Below are positions 20,363-31,400 of a stretch of 64,000 nt of DNA, piece by piece. The DNA is from Hyalella azteca (taxonomy: Eukaryota > Arthropoda > Malacostraca > Amphipoda > Hyalellidae). Position 1 is the stretch's first letter; every line of letters begins with the position of its first letter. The stretch spans positions 1,022 through 65,021 of the forward strand of contig NW_025932901.1 in the NCBI RefSeq assembly GCF_000764305.2. Direction: 5' to 3'. The notes beneath the pieces were generated by a model. It saw nothing but the letters and a program-made list of their open reading frames with translations, searched no databases and was not told where the DNA came from. Made by a program: the position numbers and the translations under genes.

Positions 20363-22195
20363 ATGCTCTTTGCTGTAACTTCGAGTCATTATTTGCTTGC
20401 AACGTTTGCGGTAAGTAACTTGAGAATATTCTATAAGCGCTTGAATTAATGTTGTAACTTTAAGTAGATTTTCGTATCTTAGGTCAAGCTTCGTGACGCT
20501 AGATGACGTGCGTGTGACGTAGATCACGAAGTTGCGTTCACGCATTCATCCACTTAATTAATTGCACCTATTGTTCCGGTCATACGGATATTTTAATTTG
20601 TTCTGCATTAATTAGCTAAATAATGATATGAGTATCGTCGAATAAATGCGAAAAGTTTTATTAACACTGTGGAAAATACAAAATTAATGATGTTTACCTA
20701 CTGTTGGGGCACCCAAGGCAGGACCAGTGATAAACCTGAGCCCGGGAGTGAAGATGAATTGCTCGTAAACGAGGATGACCATGCAGACATTTATTCTGAG
20801 TAAATTAGCCGTGTTGCATAAGAGGGTCCGCGTTAATCAAAATTTACATCTTAAATGAATAATATATTTCAATTTTAATTCGTTTTTGCTAAACTCTGAA
20901 CTTATTTTAATGCGGAATAATCTTGAATTTATTAAATTCTGAAATGAGTGCGGAAATAGTTAATTGTATGTATCACCTATAATGTTGGGTTGTTGTCGCA
21001 ACATTTTTGTACTGAAAATGGAAGCGTGCATACTACCAGATTTTTAGTGTCGTGCTGCTGCCGGTGCCGGGGAGCGGCCATTTGTCAGACGTGACCAGCG
21101 AGACGATGGCTTGCGCTTACCTCATGGGAAGCGAACTGCCGGTGCGTGAGGCAGACCGCATCTGTGACCAGTGTGTGCAACTCTTCCCGGTGCCCGACCT
21201 CGGCCGCCTGTGCAGGTAACTGGAACCTGCGGTGCCCGACCTCGGCCGCTTGTGCAGGTGACAGGAACCTGCGGTGCCCGACCTAGGCCGCCTGTGCAGG
21301 TGACTGGAACCTGCGGTGCCCGACCTCGGCCGCATGTGCAGGTGACAGGAACCTGCGGTGCCCGACCTCGGCCGCCTGTGCAGGTGACAGGAACCTGCGG
21401 TGCCCGACCTCGGCCTGTGGAGGTAACTGGAACCTGCGGTGCCCGACCTCGGCCGCCTGTGGAGGTACCTGGAACTTGCGGTGCCCGACCTCGGCCTGTG
21501 GAGGTAACTGGAACTTGCGGTGCCCGACCTCGGCCTGTGGAGGTAACTGGAACTTGCGGTGCCCGACCTCGCCGCCTGTGGAGGTAACTGGAACTTGCGG
21601 TGCCCGACTTCGGCCGCATGTGCAGGTAACTGGAACTTGTGGTGCCCGACCCCTGCCGCATGTGCAGGTAACTGGAACTTGCGGTGCCCGACATCGGCCG
21701 CCTGTGGAGGTAACTGGAATCTGTGGTGCCCGACCTCGGTCGCATATGCAGGAGAACTGAATTTGCGGTGCCCGACATCGGCTTGCCTATGTATTGCGTA
21801 ACTCTAACTTGTATTATTAAAAAAAATTCACGGTACATGAATTCATACCAGATTGATGAATGAAATTCTTTTTGGAGAGTAACAAAATTTCCACTTAAAA
21901 TTCTTGGATGATGCGATGTATAGACAACAAATTCTAGTGTACTTACCGTGAAATCTGCGAACAAGAAGTTTTTAAATTGATTTTAGTTTGGAAAATGTGC
22001 TATTGATGATATATGAACAAGTAACTGATTTTTATGTATTCAAGATTTTATATCATTAATCGTATAGTAATTAAGTCAGTGGTTAACTCATTTTCAAATT
22101 GTATGTCCAGGAAGTCGTGCTACATCAACATGGACTTCGCCGCTTGTGCCACGATTGTCAACAAGGCGAGGGCAAGTGGGACACTGAGAGACTAG
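20363..22195 (+). CDS. CHH-superfamily neurohormone B (type II-like, short tail)
   Basis: Exons: 20363-20410 (MLFAVTSSHYLLATFA, strong donor GTAAGTAA), 21040-21215 (acceptor CATACTACCAG) and 22111-22195 (acceptor ATGTCCAG); phases 0 and 2. Together exon 1 and the start of exon 2 (IFSVVLLPVPGSG) give a convincing signal peptide, then HLSDVTSETMA and the hormone core. Cysteine spacing is C-16-C-2-C-12-C-3-C-8-C, identical to gene A, with the type II Gly in CAYLMGSEL. RKSCYINMDFAAC closes the core, and only 15 residues follow before TAG, ending TLRD with no amidation signal. Other acceptors (for example 21048) would give a different phase and spoil the signal peptide, so 21040 is preferred. Likely a diverged paralogue of A, transcribed in the same direction. 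Its exon 2 donor founds a long array. Confidence 0.88.
21185..21795. repeat. 39-42-bp minisatellite built on the gene B exon 2 donor
   Basis: About fifteen units, the first being the real exon end. Each unit repeats GTGCCCGACCTCGGCCGCCT, then GTGCAG or GTGGAG, then GTAACTGGAA or a variant: some 26 nt of exon plus the start of the intron. Some units lack three bases. Long open frames across the array on both strands are artefacts of unit lengths divisible by three. Confidence 0.93.
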
Positions 22196-22242
22196 AAGGA
22201 CGCCATACTTGTGAAATTAGAATTCATTAAAGATGTTGTTAT

Positions 22243-22248
22243 AATAAA
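22243..22248 (+). promoter_or_regulatory. Poly(A) signal of gene B
   Basis: AATAAA 48 bp after the stop codon. Confidence 0.6.
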
Positions 22249-22434
22249 GAATGAAAGCTACTTTCGTCATCATTAGAGAAAAAATTACAAAATTAGCTGT
22301 ATATTTCTTCATAGTCATCATTTGCTTGATTTCCCGCGTACGAGACTCAGCGGCGTTTACCAGATACCGAAAGACAAAGAATGAACTATTGGATATGACA
22401 GAAATTTAGGTTGTGAGATGAAAACTCATTCATA

Positions 22435-22835
22435 ACATAACATAACATAGTGATGTCGGCGCTGAAGAGTAGGCCTGATGTGGCCTGTCGCCGATTCTTG
22501 AACTTTACGTGACTTGTTTACTGAAGATCTGAAATCGTGTCATTTGACCGGATCTTTTCAACTGATGATAGTTTGAAATAGCTACTAGACTTCCACCGGG
22601 TTCGATATGGTGCTAGGCATTTCAAGTCTGAACATACATTTTTTCATAGCTTTATCTAGTCTGTTCTTGAACGCGTTCATACTCTGAGTGCCAACGATGT
22701 AATCAGGGAGGCTGTTCCACATATCGGTGATTCGAAGCAAGAAGAAAGTTTGACGTGTGGAGAAGTTGCAGCGCAATTTTTTTAGTTAATAGCCGTGGCC
22801 CCTGGGGTTGGTTCTTGTTTCAAATTCTAGTAACA
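22435..22835 (-). mobile_element. LINE 3' fragment (CR1/Jockey-like reverse transcriptase C-terminus)
   Basis: Reading leftwards, RGHGY (with a stop) and LKKLRCNFSTRQTFFLLRI are followed by TDMWNSLPDYIV and MNAFKNRLDK, the well-known end of CR1/L2/Jockey-type LINE proteins. A 3' UTR runs to a short simple tail of ATGTT units at 22435-22450. At least one in-frame stop. This is a different family from the LINE at 4.6 kb. Confidence 0.8.
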
Positions 22836-22839
22836 ATCT

Positions 22840-23935
22840 ATATCATTAGTAATAATTATGCTGATCATCTCCTTGAGTTGTCAATCGACAAGGAAGAGGG
22901 TCTTGATTCATGATGCAGAAGAGTTGTTTGAGGGAAAACCATTTTGAACACCAGTGGCCAGAATATTTTCTTGAAATAATAGTGCACTCTTTTAAATTTT
23001 GGCGTCGTTTTTATTTTGGCCTGAGCAGAAACCTTGCCACTCCCACAAACTCATTCTCATAAATTTAAGGTTGAATGTTATCGAAAAAAATTCAGCCTTA
23101 AAGAACATTTCATAAAATGAACATTTGGGGGCGCGTCTGCAGCTATGAACATCCACACGTGTTCCGGTTTATTACACTGAGGATTCGAATTTGCTTGGTA
23201 TCCGAGTTAATATTTGCTTGAAAGTCGCTCATAATAATAGAAAGCTTGACTGAATGCGAGCCTAAACGACTGACGCCATTGTGCCAGGAATCTCAGTTGA
23301 ATCTCACCGAGTGGCTGATGCTTAGTCCTCGAAAACGGAATATTGCCCACCAATTTTTTCAAGAAATTGGTATTGTGATGGAAATATTGAATGCTTGATT
23401 TACTAAAAAGTGCTGCACTTTTGTAAGTCCGTACAGAGCAAAGGGCTAAACTTTGCCGGGGTGAGGAGCTTTAGTATCTCATCTGATCGATCAGAGACAT
23501 CATTTGTGAGAGCTTAGTTGTAAAAATGTGCATTAACTCTGAACGAATACAAATGCTTAGTGACATTGTATAACGATAGATATTTTTTTTCGTTAAATAT
23601 CAAATAATTATCTGATCATGAAATTATAACGGCAAATTATGTAAACACAAATTCTCATCAGAAATGAATCATGGCATGCGAATTCATATAAAGATTTATT
23701 TAAGTATGTGAAAATATAACCAGAACCAAATCGAATAAAAAACGACAATCGCTATATAGCATTGCCAGATGGTAGTCCGGAAATTATACCTTCACACACA
23801 AATAAAACGGAAAGACCATGTTTCCGATAGCATCTTTGAGCGAACCGTGAAATTTCAATAATGAATGAAAAACCGATGAGGCATGAGGTTCTTTGTGCTG
23901 AGCTCCCGTGACAGTAGTCGGCTTCGGCCGGCTGC
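22840..23935. other. Spacer between genes B and C, no gene seen
   Basis: AT-rich with short palindromes; no exon recognised. Confidence 0.4.
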
Positions 23936-24107
23936 TACGTCATCTTTCTGGAACTATCTTCCTCGAACTTTGAAAATGCCGTGCTGTCCCGCTCCGCGGC
24001 GTTGAGCCGGCGAATGGTACGACCAGCTAAAGTGAAGTTTAACTCCTGAAAACCTATAAATGCTCCCGGCATGTACCAACTGCAAAATTCGTTACAAACA
24101 TTTTAAG
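23936..24107 (+). promoter_or_regulatory. Candidate core promoter of gene C (CRE-like site plus TATA box)
   Basis: TACGTCAT at 23936 matches a cAMP-response element. A GC-rich stretch follows and TATAAA sits at 24055-24060, placing transcription start near 24085. An ATG follows at 24108. The distance to gene C exon 2 (2.4 kb) resembles the 2.1 kb between the candidate promoter and exon 2 of gene A. This is inference from sequence motifs only. Confidence 0.45.
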
Positions 24108-24114
24108 ATGCCTC

Positions 24115-24597
24115 CATGTGTGGTTAGTGCCCCCGGGTGAGTGGTTAGTGCCTCCAGGTAGTGGTTAGTGTCCCCAGGTAGTGGTTTGTGTCCCCAGGTA
24201 GTGGTTAGTGTCCCCAGGTAGTGGTTTGTGTCCCCACGTAGTGGTTAGTGTCCCCAGGTAGTGGTTAGTGTCCCCAGGTGAGTAGTTAGTGTCCCCAAGT
24301 AGTGGTTAGTGTCCCCAAGTAGTGGTTAGTGTCCCCAGGTAGTGGTTAGTGTCCCCAGGCAGTGGTTAGTGTCCCCAGGTAGTGGTTAGTATCCCCAGGT
24401 AGTGGTTAGTGTCCCCAGGTGAGTGGTTAGTGTCCCCAGGTAGTGGTTAGTGTCCCCAGGGTAGTGGTTAGTGTCCCCAGGTGAGTGGTTAGTGTCCCCA
24501 GGTAGTGGTTAGTGTCCCCAGGTGAGTGGTTAGTGTCCCCAGGTAGTGGTTAGTGTCCCCAGGTAGTGGTTAGTGTCCCCAGGTAGTGGTTAGTGTC
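24115..24597. repeat. 20-bp minisatellite of donor-like units at the presumed gene C first exon
   Basis: About 22 copies of TCCCCAGGTAGTGGTTAGTG, some with GGTGAGTGG in place of GGTAGTGG. Every unit contains CCAG|GTAGTG or CAG|GTGAGT, both credible 5' splice sites. The array starts a few bases after the ATG at 24108, where the first exon would be expected to end. Confidence 0.85.
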
Positions 24598-24682
24598 CCA
24601 GCTATCTGCCCTGGAGTGGGGCTATCTGCCCTGGAGTGGGGCTATCTGCCCTGGAGTGGGGCTATCTGCCCCGGTGTGGTCT
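24598..24682. repeat. 21-bp repeat, 4 copies
   Basis: Units of CTATCTGCCCTGGAGTGGGG plus one base, directly following the 20-bp array. Confidence 0.85.
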
Positions 24683-25094
24683 CCACTTTGGTGGCCCCGT
24701 TCTGCAACCCTTCAGCCATTGAGAAATCTCGAGTTTTTTTTCAAGACACCCAATTCTGTACCTGAAAACAAAATTCAGTCAAATTCCTTGAACTGTTCTG
24801 ACGTGGGGCCGCATGGAACCAGTCTTCAGAGGCTCCCATAAATTCCAATTAAAGAAGAAAAGAATAATGAATGAACTGTCATTGACTGTATTTGATTGTT
24901 GAAACGGTGTTGTTTGCCCTGGAATTTGGAACCGAATACCTTGAAAAACACTTCTCGTTTGTGATGTTATGTTCAAGTGAAATGATTCTTCGCCCGTGAT
25001 GGGGCGGGGTCAATGTGTGCCAATTCTCGCTGCCCTTAATTCAACTGCGACAGTTGACGTTCCTTGCCTTGTCCTGTCGCCTACAGAAAGTGTC

Positions 25095-25415
25095 AGGAGA
25101 CTACCGTGTTTACTGAAATTCCCAGTAAACGACTGCGTTTACTGACATTCCCAGTAGACTGTGTATACTGACATTCCCAGTAGACGACTGTGTTTACTGA
25201 AATTCCCAGTAAACGACTGCGTTTACTGACATTCCCAGTAGACTTTGTTTACTGACATTCCCAGTAGACGGCTGTGTTTATTGAAATTCCCAGTAAACGA
25301 CTGCGTTTACTGACATTCCCAGTAGACTGTGTTTACTGACATTCCCAGTAGACGACTGTGTTTACTGACATTCCCAGTAGACGGCTGTGTTTACTGACAT
25401 TCCCAGTTGACTATC
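25095..25415. repeat. 27-30-bp minisatellite, about 11 copies
   Basis: Units contain TTTACTGACATTCCCAGTAG, with alternating GACGACTGTG, ACGACTGCG and short ACTGTG linkers. Lies in presumed intron 1 of gene C. Confidence 0.85.
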
Positions 25416-26519
25416 GTGACTGTTGATGTAAGCAGTAGACAACTGTGGGCTTGCTGTGCTGATGAATTGATACTGTCCCCAGACAATTGACTATCCCAGA
25501 AAGTAGGGGCTTTTTTATTTTTACTTCAGCTGTACGTCTTGCCTTTCCTTGGAATTTACAGTCGAATTTAACCATAGATAAAATGTGCGAGAATCTTTCG
25601 AGTAAATTATATTTATGTACATAAATTTCTCGAAAACAATCCATAACATGGACCCGATAACCATTTTGGACCATAAATTTTTTTTAAATTGTATATTAAA
25701 ATTAGATTTATAATGTCCAGTCGCAATACAAAATTTCTGCATGATCCCACATAACCTGATCGGTCGAATAATGTGGCCGAAATGGCCGGTTATAAAGTGA
25801 CTGCAGACGGACGCTAACAATGATATTGCTTAGGTAATATAAACGTACGTGCCAATGTTGGGAAATTAAGTGATTAATCCTACCAACTTTTCTCTTAATC
25901 ATCCCCGGATGCACAGCTTAGTAGGGTTAAAGATATATTTGAGATTCGCTCATCAAAATCTTCTCTGAATATTGACATCTACTGCTTCTTGATTGAAGCT
26001 AGTTCGAAAAATGGTAAATGTCGTTTATATGTAGTACCTCGAGTATATGAATTTTACTAGAATTTACAGCAGGAGAATCTTTACTGCCATAGATGGCGAA
26101 ATTTAGAAATTAGAAGCAGTCAACTGATTCATCGGCTCAATGCTATTTTCAAATTGTCACGTTCATTTATTGAAATATTTTGCAAATAGCAGTATTTTCA
26201 TTTTTAAGCAATTGCTATTTCAAAATTGCAAAAAATGTGCAAAATTTCTAGCTACCCAAAGACCATCTATGCCTTGGTGATTTTCACATCTAATCATATT
26301 TTCGAACCGTCGCCAAGCAATGCCATGAGGTTCTGTAGTTTATCATCGTGTTCTACATTAACGCCTGAGTAAATTCATATAATTTCAATTATGAAATAGC
26401 TACATCTTATAGCATTATTCGTTTTATCTAATCGGGATCTAATTGAAAAGGATAAATATTCCATTTACCAAAAAAGTTTATTTCTGTGAAGCAACTTAAG
26501 CGAGTAACTTTAATTACAG
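25416..26519. other. AT-rich DNA, presumed intron 1 of gene C
   Basis: No exon recognised; several short open frames on the minus strand have no motif. Confidence 0.3.
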
Positions 26520-26528
26520 CTGCCAGCA

Positions 26529-28303
26529 ATGGGACTCAGTGGCATGCTGACGCTGGCAGTGTTGCTGGTAAGAGTCAGCCGGAGTCATCAGGCAGAGACG
26601 TTAGACGTAGCGCGTCAGCAGGCGGAGACGTCAGACGTAGCGCGCTGCGTCGCGCTGACAGGCGGGGACGATGAGCTGCTGCAGCGCGCTCAGCTCATCT
26701 GTGCTACGTGCGCCTCCATCTTCCAGCGCGCCAGCATCGTCAGCCACTGCAGGTAACCCAGCGCGCCAGCATCGTCAGCCACTGCAGGTAACCCAGCGCG
26801 CCAGCATCGCCAGCCACTGCAGGTAATCCAGCGCGCCAGCATCGTCAGCCACTGCAGGTAAATACTAGTGAGACTAGCGACACTTTACTAGTGAGACTAG
26901 CGACACTTTACTAGTTAGACTATCGACACTTTACTAGTTAGACTATCGACACTTCACTGGTGAAACTACCGACACTTTACTAGTGAGACTACCGACACTT
27001 TACTAGTGAGACTAGCGACACTTTACTGGTGAGACTACCGACACTTTACTAGTGAGACTACAGACATTTTACTAGTGAGACTACCGACACTTTACTAATG
27101 AGACTAGCGACACTTTACTAGTGAGACTACAGACATTTTACTAGTGAGACTACCGACAGTTTACTAGTGAGATTACCGACACTTTACTAGTGAGTCTACC
27201 GACACTTTACTAGTGAGACTACTGACACTTAACTAGTGAGACTACCGACACTTTACTAGTGAGTCTACCGACACTTTACTAATGAGACTACTGACACTTA
27301 ACTAGTGAGACTACTGACACTTAACTAGTGAGACTACCGACACTTCACTAGTGAGACTACCGACACTTCACTAGTGAGACTACCGTCACCTTACTAGTGA
27401 GACTACCGACACTTTACTAGTGAGACTACCGACATTTTACTAGTGAGACTACCTTCATTTTACTAGTGAGACTACCGACAGTTTACTAGTGAGATTACCG
27501 ACACTTTACTAGTGAGGCTACCGACATTCTTCTAGTGAGACTATCGACACTTTACTAGTGAGACTATCGACACTTTACTAGTGAGACTAGCGACACTTTA
27601 CTAGTGAGACTAGCGACACTTTACTAGTGAGACTAGCGACACTTTACTAGTGAGACTAGCGACACTTTACTAGTGAGACTAGCACTAGTGAGACTACCGA
27701 CACTTTACTAGTGAGACTACAGACACTTTACTAGTTAGACTATCGACACTTTACTAGTGAGACTATCATACTTTCTTATTGATAGTACCGTCTACAGGCG
27801 TGGATATGACCGATGGTGAAGAGCATTATAGAGATTATCTTATAAATCTTCACATTTATTGTCCATGCAGACGAATTCGTGGACGGATTATTTTGCCATT
27901 TTACTGTAGAATTAAAATAAAATTTAAAGACGCAGAGCACAGCGCAATGATTGAAAAACGTGGAAGTAGTTTGGGCCGATGACTGCGCGAGATACTGTAA
28001 ATTATTCGACTAGTCTATGTATATAGTTTGGGTGTTTTTAAAATCTCGATGGTTGGCAAGTTGAATGCACGGTGAAATGTTATCCTCTTACCAGGTTTTG
28101 AAATTCTGCTGATTGATCTCACGTTTTTTTCCAGTTCCACGTGCTATATCAACGACGTTTTTGCCACATGCTATTCTTCTTTGAAGGAAACTCTTGAAAA
28201 AATGCAAATGGATCCTTTTCACGTGGTCAAAATGGACGTGGTTTTGAATGCAGCTCAAAAAGAAAATCAACGGAGGTTAAATTCTCCACGATTAACAACA
28301 TGA
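26529..28303 (+). CDS. CHH-superfamily neurohormone C (diverged, type II-like)
   Basis: Exon 2 (from 26520, ATG 26529, to 26752; acceptor TTTAATTACAG) and exon 3 (28135-28303; acceptor TTTTTTTCCAG); intron phase 2; 130 residues. A signal peptide MGLSGMLTLAVLLVRVSRS is followed by a duplicated decapeptide-like block (QAETLDVAR, then QQAETSDVAR). The core is C-17-C-2-C-12-C-3-C-8-C, one residue longer between Cys1 and Cys2 than A and B. The residue after Cys4 is Ser (AG plus T) where the family usually has Arg. STCYINDVFATC closes the core and a long 43-residue tail, ending LNSPRLTT, has no amidation signal. The six cysteines, the phase-2 intron site and tandem position beside A and B make the family assignment firm, but function is open. 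Confidence 0.87.
26724..26862. repeat. 35-bp repeat built on the gene C exon 2 donor, 4 copies
   Basis: Copy one is the true exon end, CAGCCACTGCAG|GTAACC. Three further copies follow, each with about 29 exonic nt and the donor GTAACC, GTAATCC or GTAAATA. Copies are nearly identical, so the duplication looks recent. Confidence 0.93.
26862..27775. repeat. 23-bp minisatellite, about 40 copies
   Basis: Units of ACTAGTGAGACTACCGACAC plus TTT with frequent single substitutions. Each has a GTGAG or GTTAG core, and it continues straight from the 35-bp donor array in intron 2 of gene C. Confidence 0.95.
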
Positions 28304-28407
28304 AACGAGAATTCGAAAACTCCGAAGACGGTTTATCGGTTAAAGCTTAATTTCGTGAAGTTGCCGATGCGTAATTATCAACGTAGTGCACATTTTGCGA
28401 TATTATG

Positions 28408-28413
28408 AATAAA
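28408..28413 (+). promoter_or_regulatory. Poly(A) signal of gene C
   Basis: AATAAA 105 bp after the stop. Confidence 0.55.
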
Positions 28414-31400
28414 CTTAGGTTGTTTAATCAACTGATATTCCTGTGCTACTTGCCGTAACACGGGAGTGAAATTATTTATCCCTCCAAAGAAAATTAACTC
28501 CAGTTTTTAACACAAATCATTGCCGTCTTTAGTTACAAGTTACAGGGGCAAGAATCCTAACTAATCGCTATACGCATTATAAATTGATACTTATTTTATG
28601 TAGACGCGTTTGCCGTGACGATAATTTGCGTCTCGATTAAAGTCCCTTTTGTTTCAGCTGAAAGCAGTAATGTTGTAAAAGGCTCATGGACTGCAATGAA
28701 ATTTTTTCATTTGGATCTGCAAGGCGCTGTAGCAAGCCGAATATTGCATCCAATACGATCGAGTTGTGAGAATTATGCTGTGTCTGGTGTACAGTTGCAA
28801 AGCAAGGCACGCACTAGCTCATTTCCTACTTTCTTTGACCTGTTTTAGGTTGAGTTATTCTTTGAAGATCTACTTTCAAGTTGAGCGATATAAACTTGAG
28901 GTAATTTTGTAGATCTCTGCTGACAGTCATTTAGTCCTTCATATACACGGAGATTTTGGTTGTATCTGCATTCTAGGATAGAAATTTGTATTTGCACAAT
29001 GGTGCATTTTGCAATCCTACTACACTTTAACTAAGCACAAGAAGATACAGGGAATGACGAGTAGCACAACGACTTACTGTAGGTTACGACTTACTGCAGG
29101 ATTACGACTTACTACTTACTGCAGGATTTATTTCAACGACTTACTGCAGGATTTATTTCCTGTGTATATCCTCGACTACACATTCATCTTAAATATTTTA
29201 CCATTCTTCATAAGATTGATTGAGGCGCATAAAACTGACGAATGCACTCGCGCGTGGACAACCGATTAATTCAAACGGTTGCGACTATTATGAGTTTTTG
29301 ATATTATTCAGTGTAAATTATCCATTCACTGCAGCGAAAATATGTTGGAGTTTTTACGGAATGGGAACCTTGCATAATGAAATTTGATTATCTTCTCAGG
29401 TGAAATCAAAGCGAAGAGTGTTGCAATATGAAGCATTATTTATACGAAATTACGAAGCTCGTTTACTGTATATTGAACAGTAGATACGGCTCGAAACAGT
29501 CCAGAAACTTTAATATTAATTTGGAATGGTTGAGTATTTTATAGATAATCTATATTTTTGTGGGGCTGGGCATTAAGCCTCATTATGACCACATCCTCGT
29601 ACACTTTGCATGCATATATCGCTTGAACCATACCCACTGCATGCCGTCAACTCTGCTGCCTCGTCTAACTTTAACTAACATAGAATAGGTTAATCAAATG
29701 TAGATGTTTTAATTTAATTATTTATAGCTTCCACACTACCGTTGATAGTGGGTAATGGGTGAGTGGGGCGAGTCGTGAAAGTTTACGAAGTCGAAATTGT
29801 TCATTTCAAGTATTCTTTAACAAATTTTTGTTTAATTGATTAACTTTTTTTTTGGCCGGTGTTTTAAATAACTTATTTGTGATGAATGTCCGAGGGTATT
29901 AGATGTCCCAAGGGGTATATTAGGAAATACAAATTCTTGGTTATTTCTGCAGTGACCGTCGTGACTCGCTGAAGTGATGTATCAGCAAGACGGCAGAGTT
30001 ATAGCATCTGTGAGATTAGCTTACACATTGAACATCGTAGCAGCGGCGACAGAAGAACTGCCGAAGCAGGCATCGTATGGGAACTGCGTCTCAATGGCTG
30101 GCTTTAGCACGTAATGTGTTTATGTAAGACGACTCCGACGCGTAATGTTTCGACTGCCATCAACTACTGCGATGTGCCGCTCCTCTGCTCCTCTTGAGTA
30201 CTGCTCAACAACAGGTGCGCAACCTGCATCATCGCGACACTTGAACCTTCTATAATGAAAAGTTATTGATAAGGATTATTTTTATTCATGTATTTGACGT
30301 ATATCTTATTCCCGATGACCACCATAAGTTTTTGAATTCGAACTGAGAACAGAAATATTTGGCGGTCACCAATTGAACTACGCGGGTATTCAGTGGTAAA
30401 ATATTTCATTGAATGTTTTCGGGTTTAGAGCTCAGAACTTTCCTGCCTTGTTTACATTAGGAGACACTCGAAAGAGAAACATGTGATACAAGCGCGAGCT
30501 CTTTCACATCGGTAATTCACCAGCGGGCGTGGGAGCGAAAACTGTTTGTGCAAGTGCGGCTCTTTCGTTCCCAAAACACGGCCGTGGGAGTCGGTGACAC
30601 CTGCAACTAAATTCTACTTACTGTACAATAAGTAATTGGCAGTTATAGGTGGGCGACAATGAAATGTGCGTTTGAAGTCGATATTATTTTCGCCATGTGT
30701 GATGAAAGGAGGCTTAGTTTGATGTGAGGCTTATAGTGTGATGAAAGGAGGCACAAACCTTAATAATATTTATCAAGGTTACACAAATGCGGGAAATATA
30801 GCTGTAAACGCAACCAAGATAATTTTATTTATAATTTATAATGCTAGAATAGAAACTATTTAAACAATTCAATATATTTGAAAAATGATCTATATTGACT
30901 TGGGCTTAGAATATAAATTAAGTAACGAGGTACTTCGAAAAATATCCTTGATTACAGGCACACCAATGGCTCGTAAATTAAAACGTATAAACGAATGTAT
31001 GAAGTTAAGCGTCTAGAAATAGAAACAAGGGGTATATTTGAAGCTGCAGAAATGCGAGTAACAAATGCAGGTCAAGATAGTTTATACCTGAACCATTTGA
31101 AATGACCCAACGATTATGCGCTGGAGAAGCAAGCTGCAGAAGCCGCCTATGACGCTGATGTATGTGCATGTAGAGCAGTTTATATATTTGATTAGCATAT
31201 TAAAGACGTTCAAATAAACAACAAAACTGAACAACTATTAATTAACAAGTTAGATATAGTCGAGCGATAGAGATTCAATAAACTCAAACGAATTGATCCG
31301 TTGTTGTTAAAATATTTTATTGAGACATAAATGCTGCTGACCGCCAGATAATGCATCAAACGAAATATATATTTTTTATGATACAATCATTGTAAAATAA

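Noticed and set aside
21122..21964. 280-codon minus-strand open frame over the gene B array
   Set aside because: It is the antisense of a 42-bp repeat derived from CHH-B exon 2; the plus-strand exon with conserved cysteines explains the sequence.
26862..27775. Regularly spaced repeats resembling a CRISPR array
   Set aside because: Units are head-to-tail without unique spacers, in a eukaryotic intron; this is a minisatellite.
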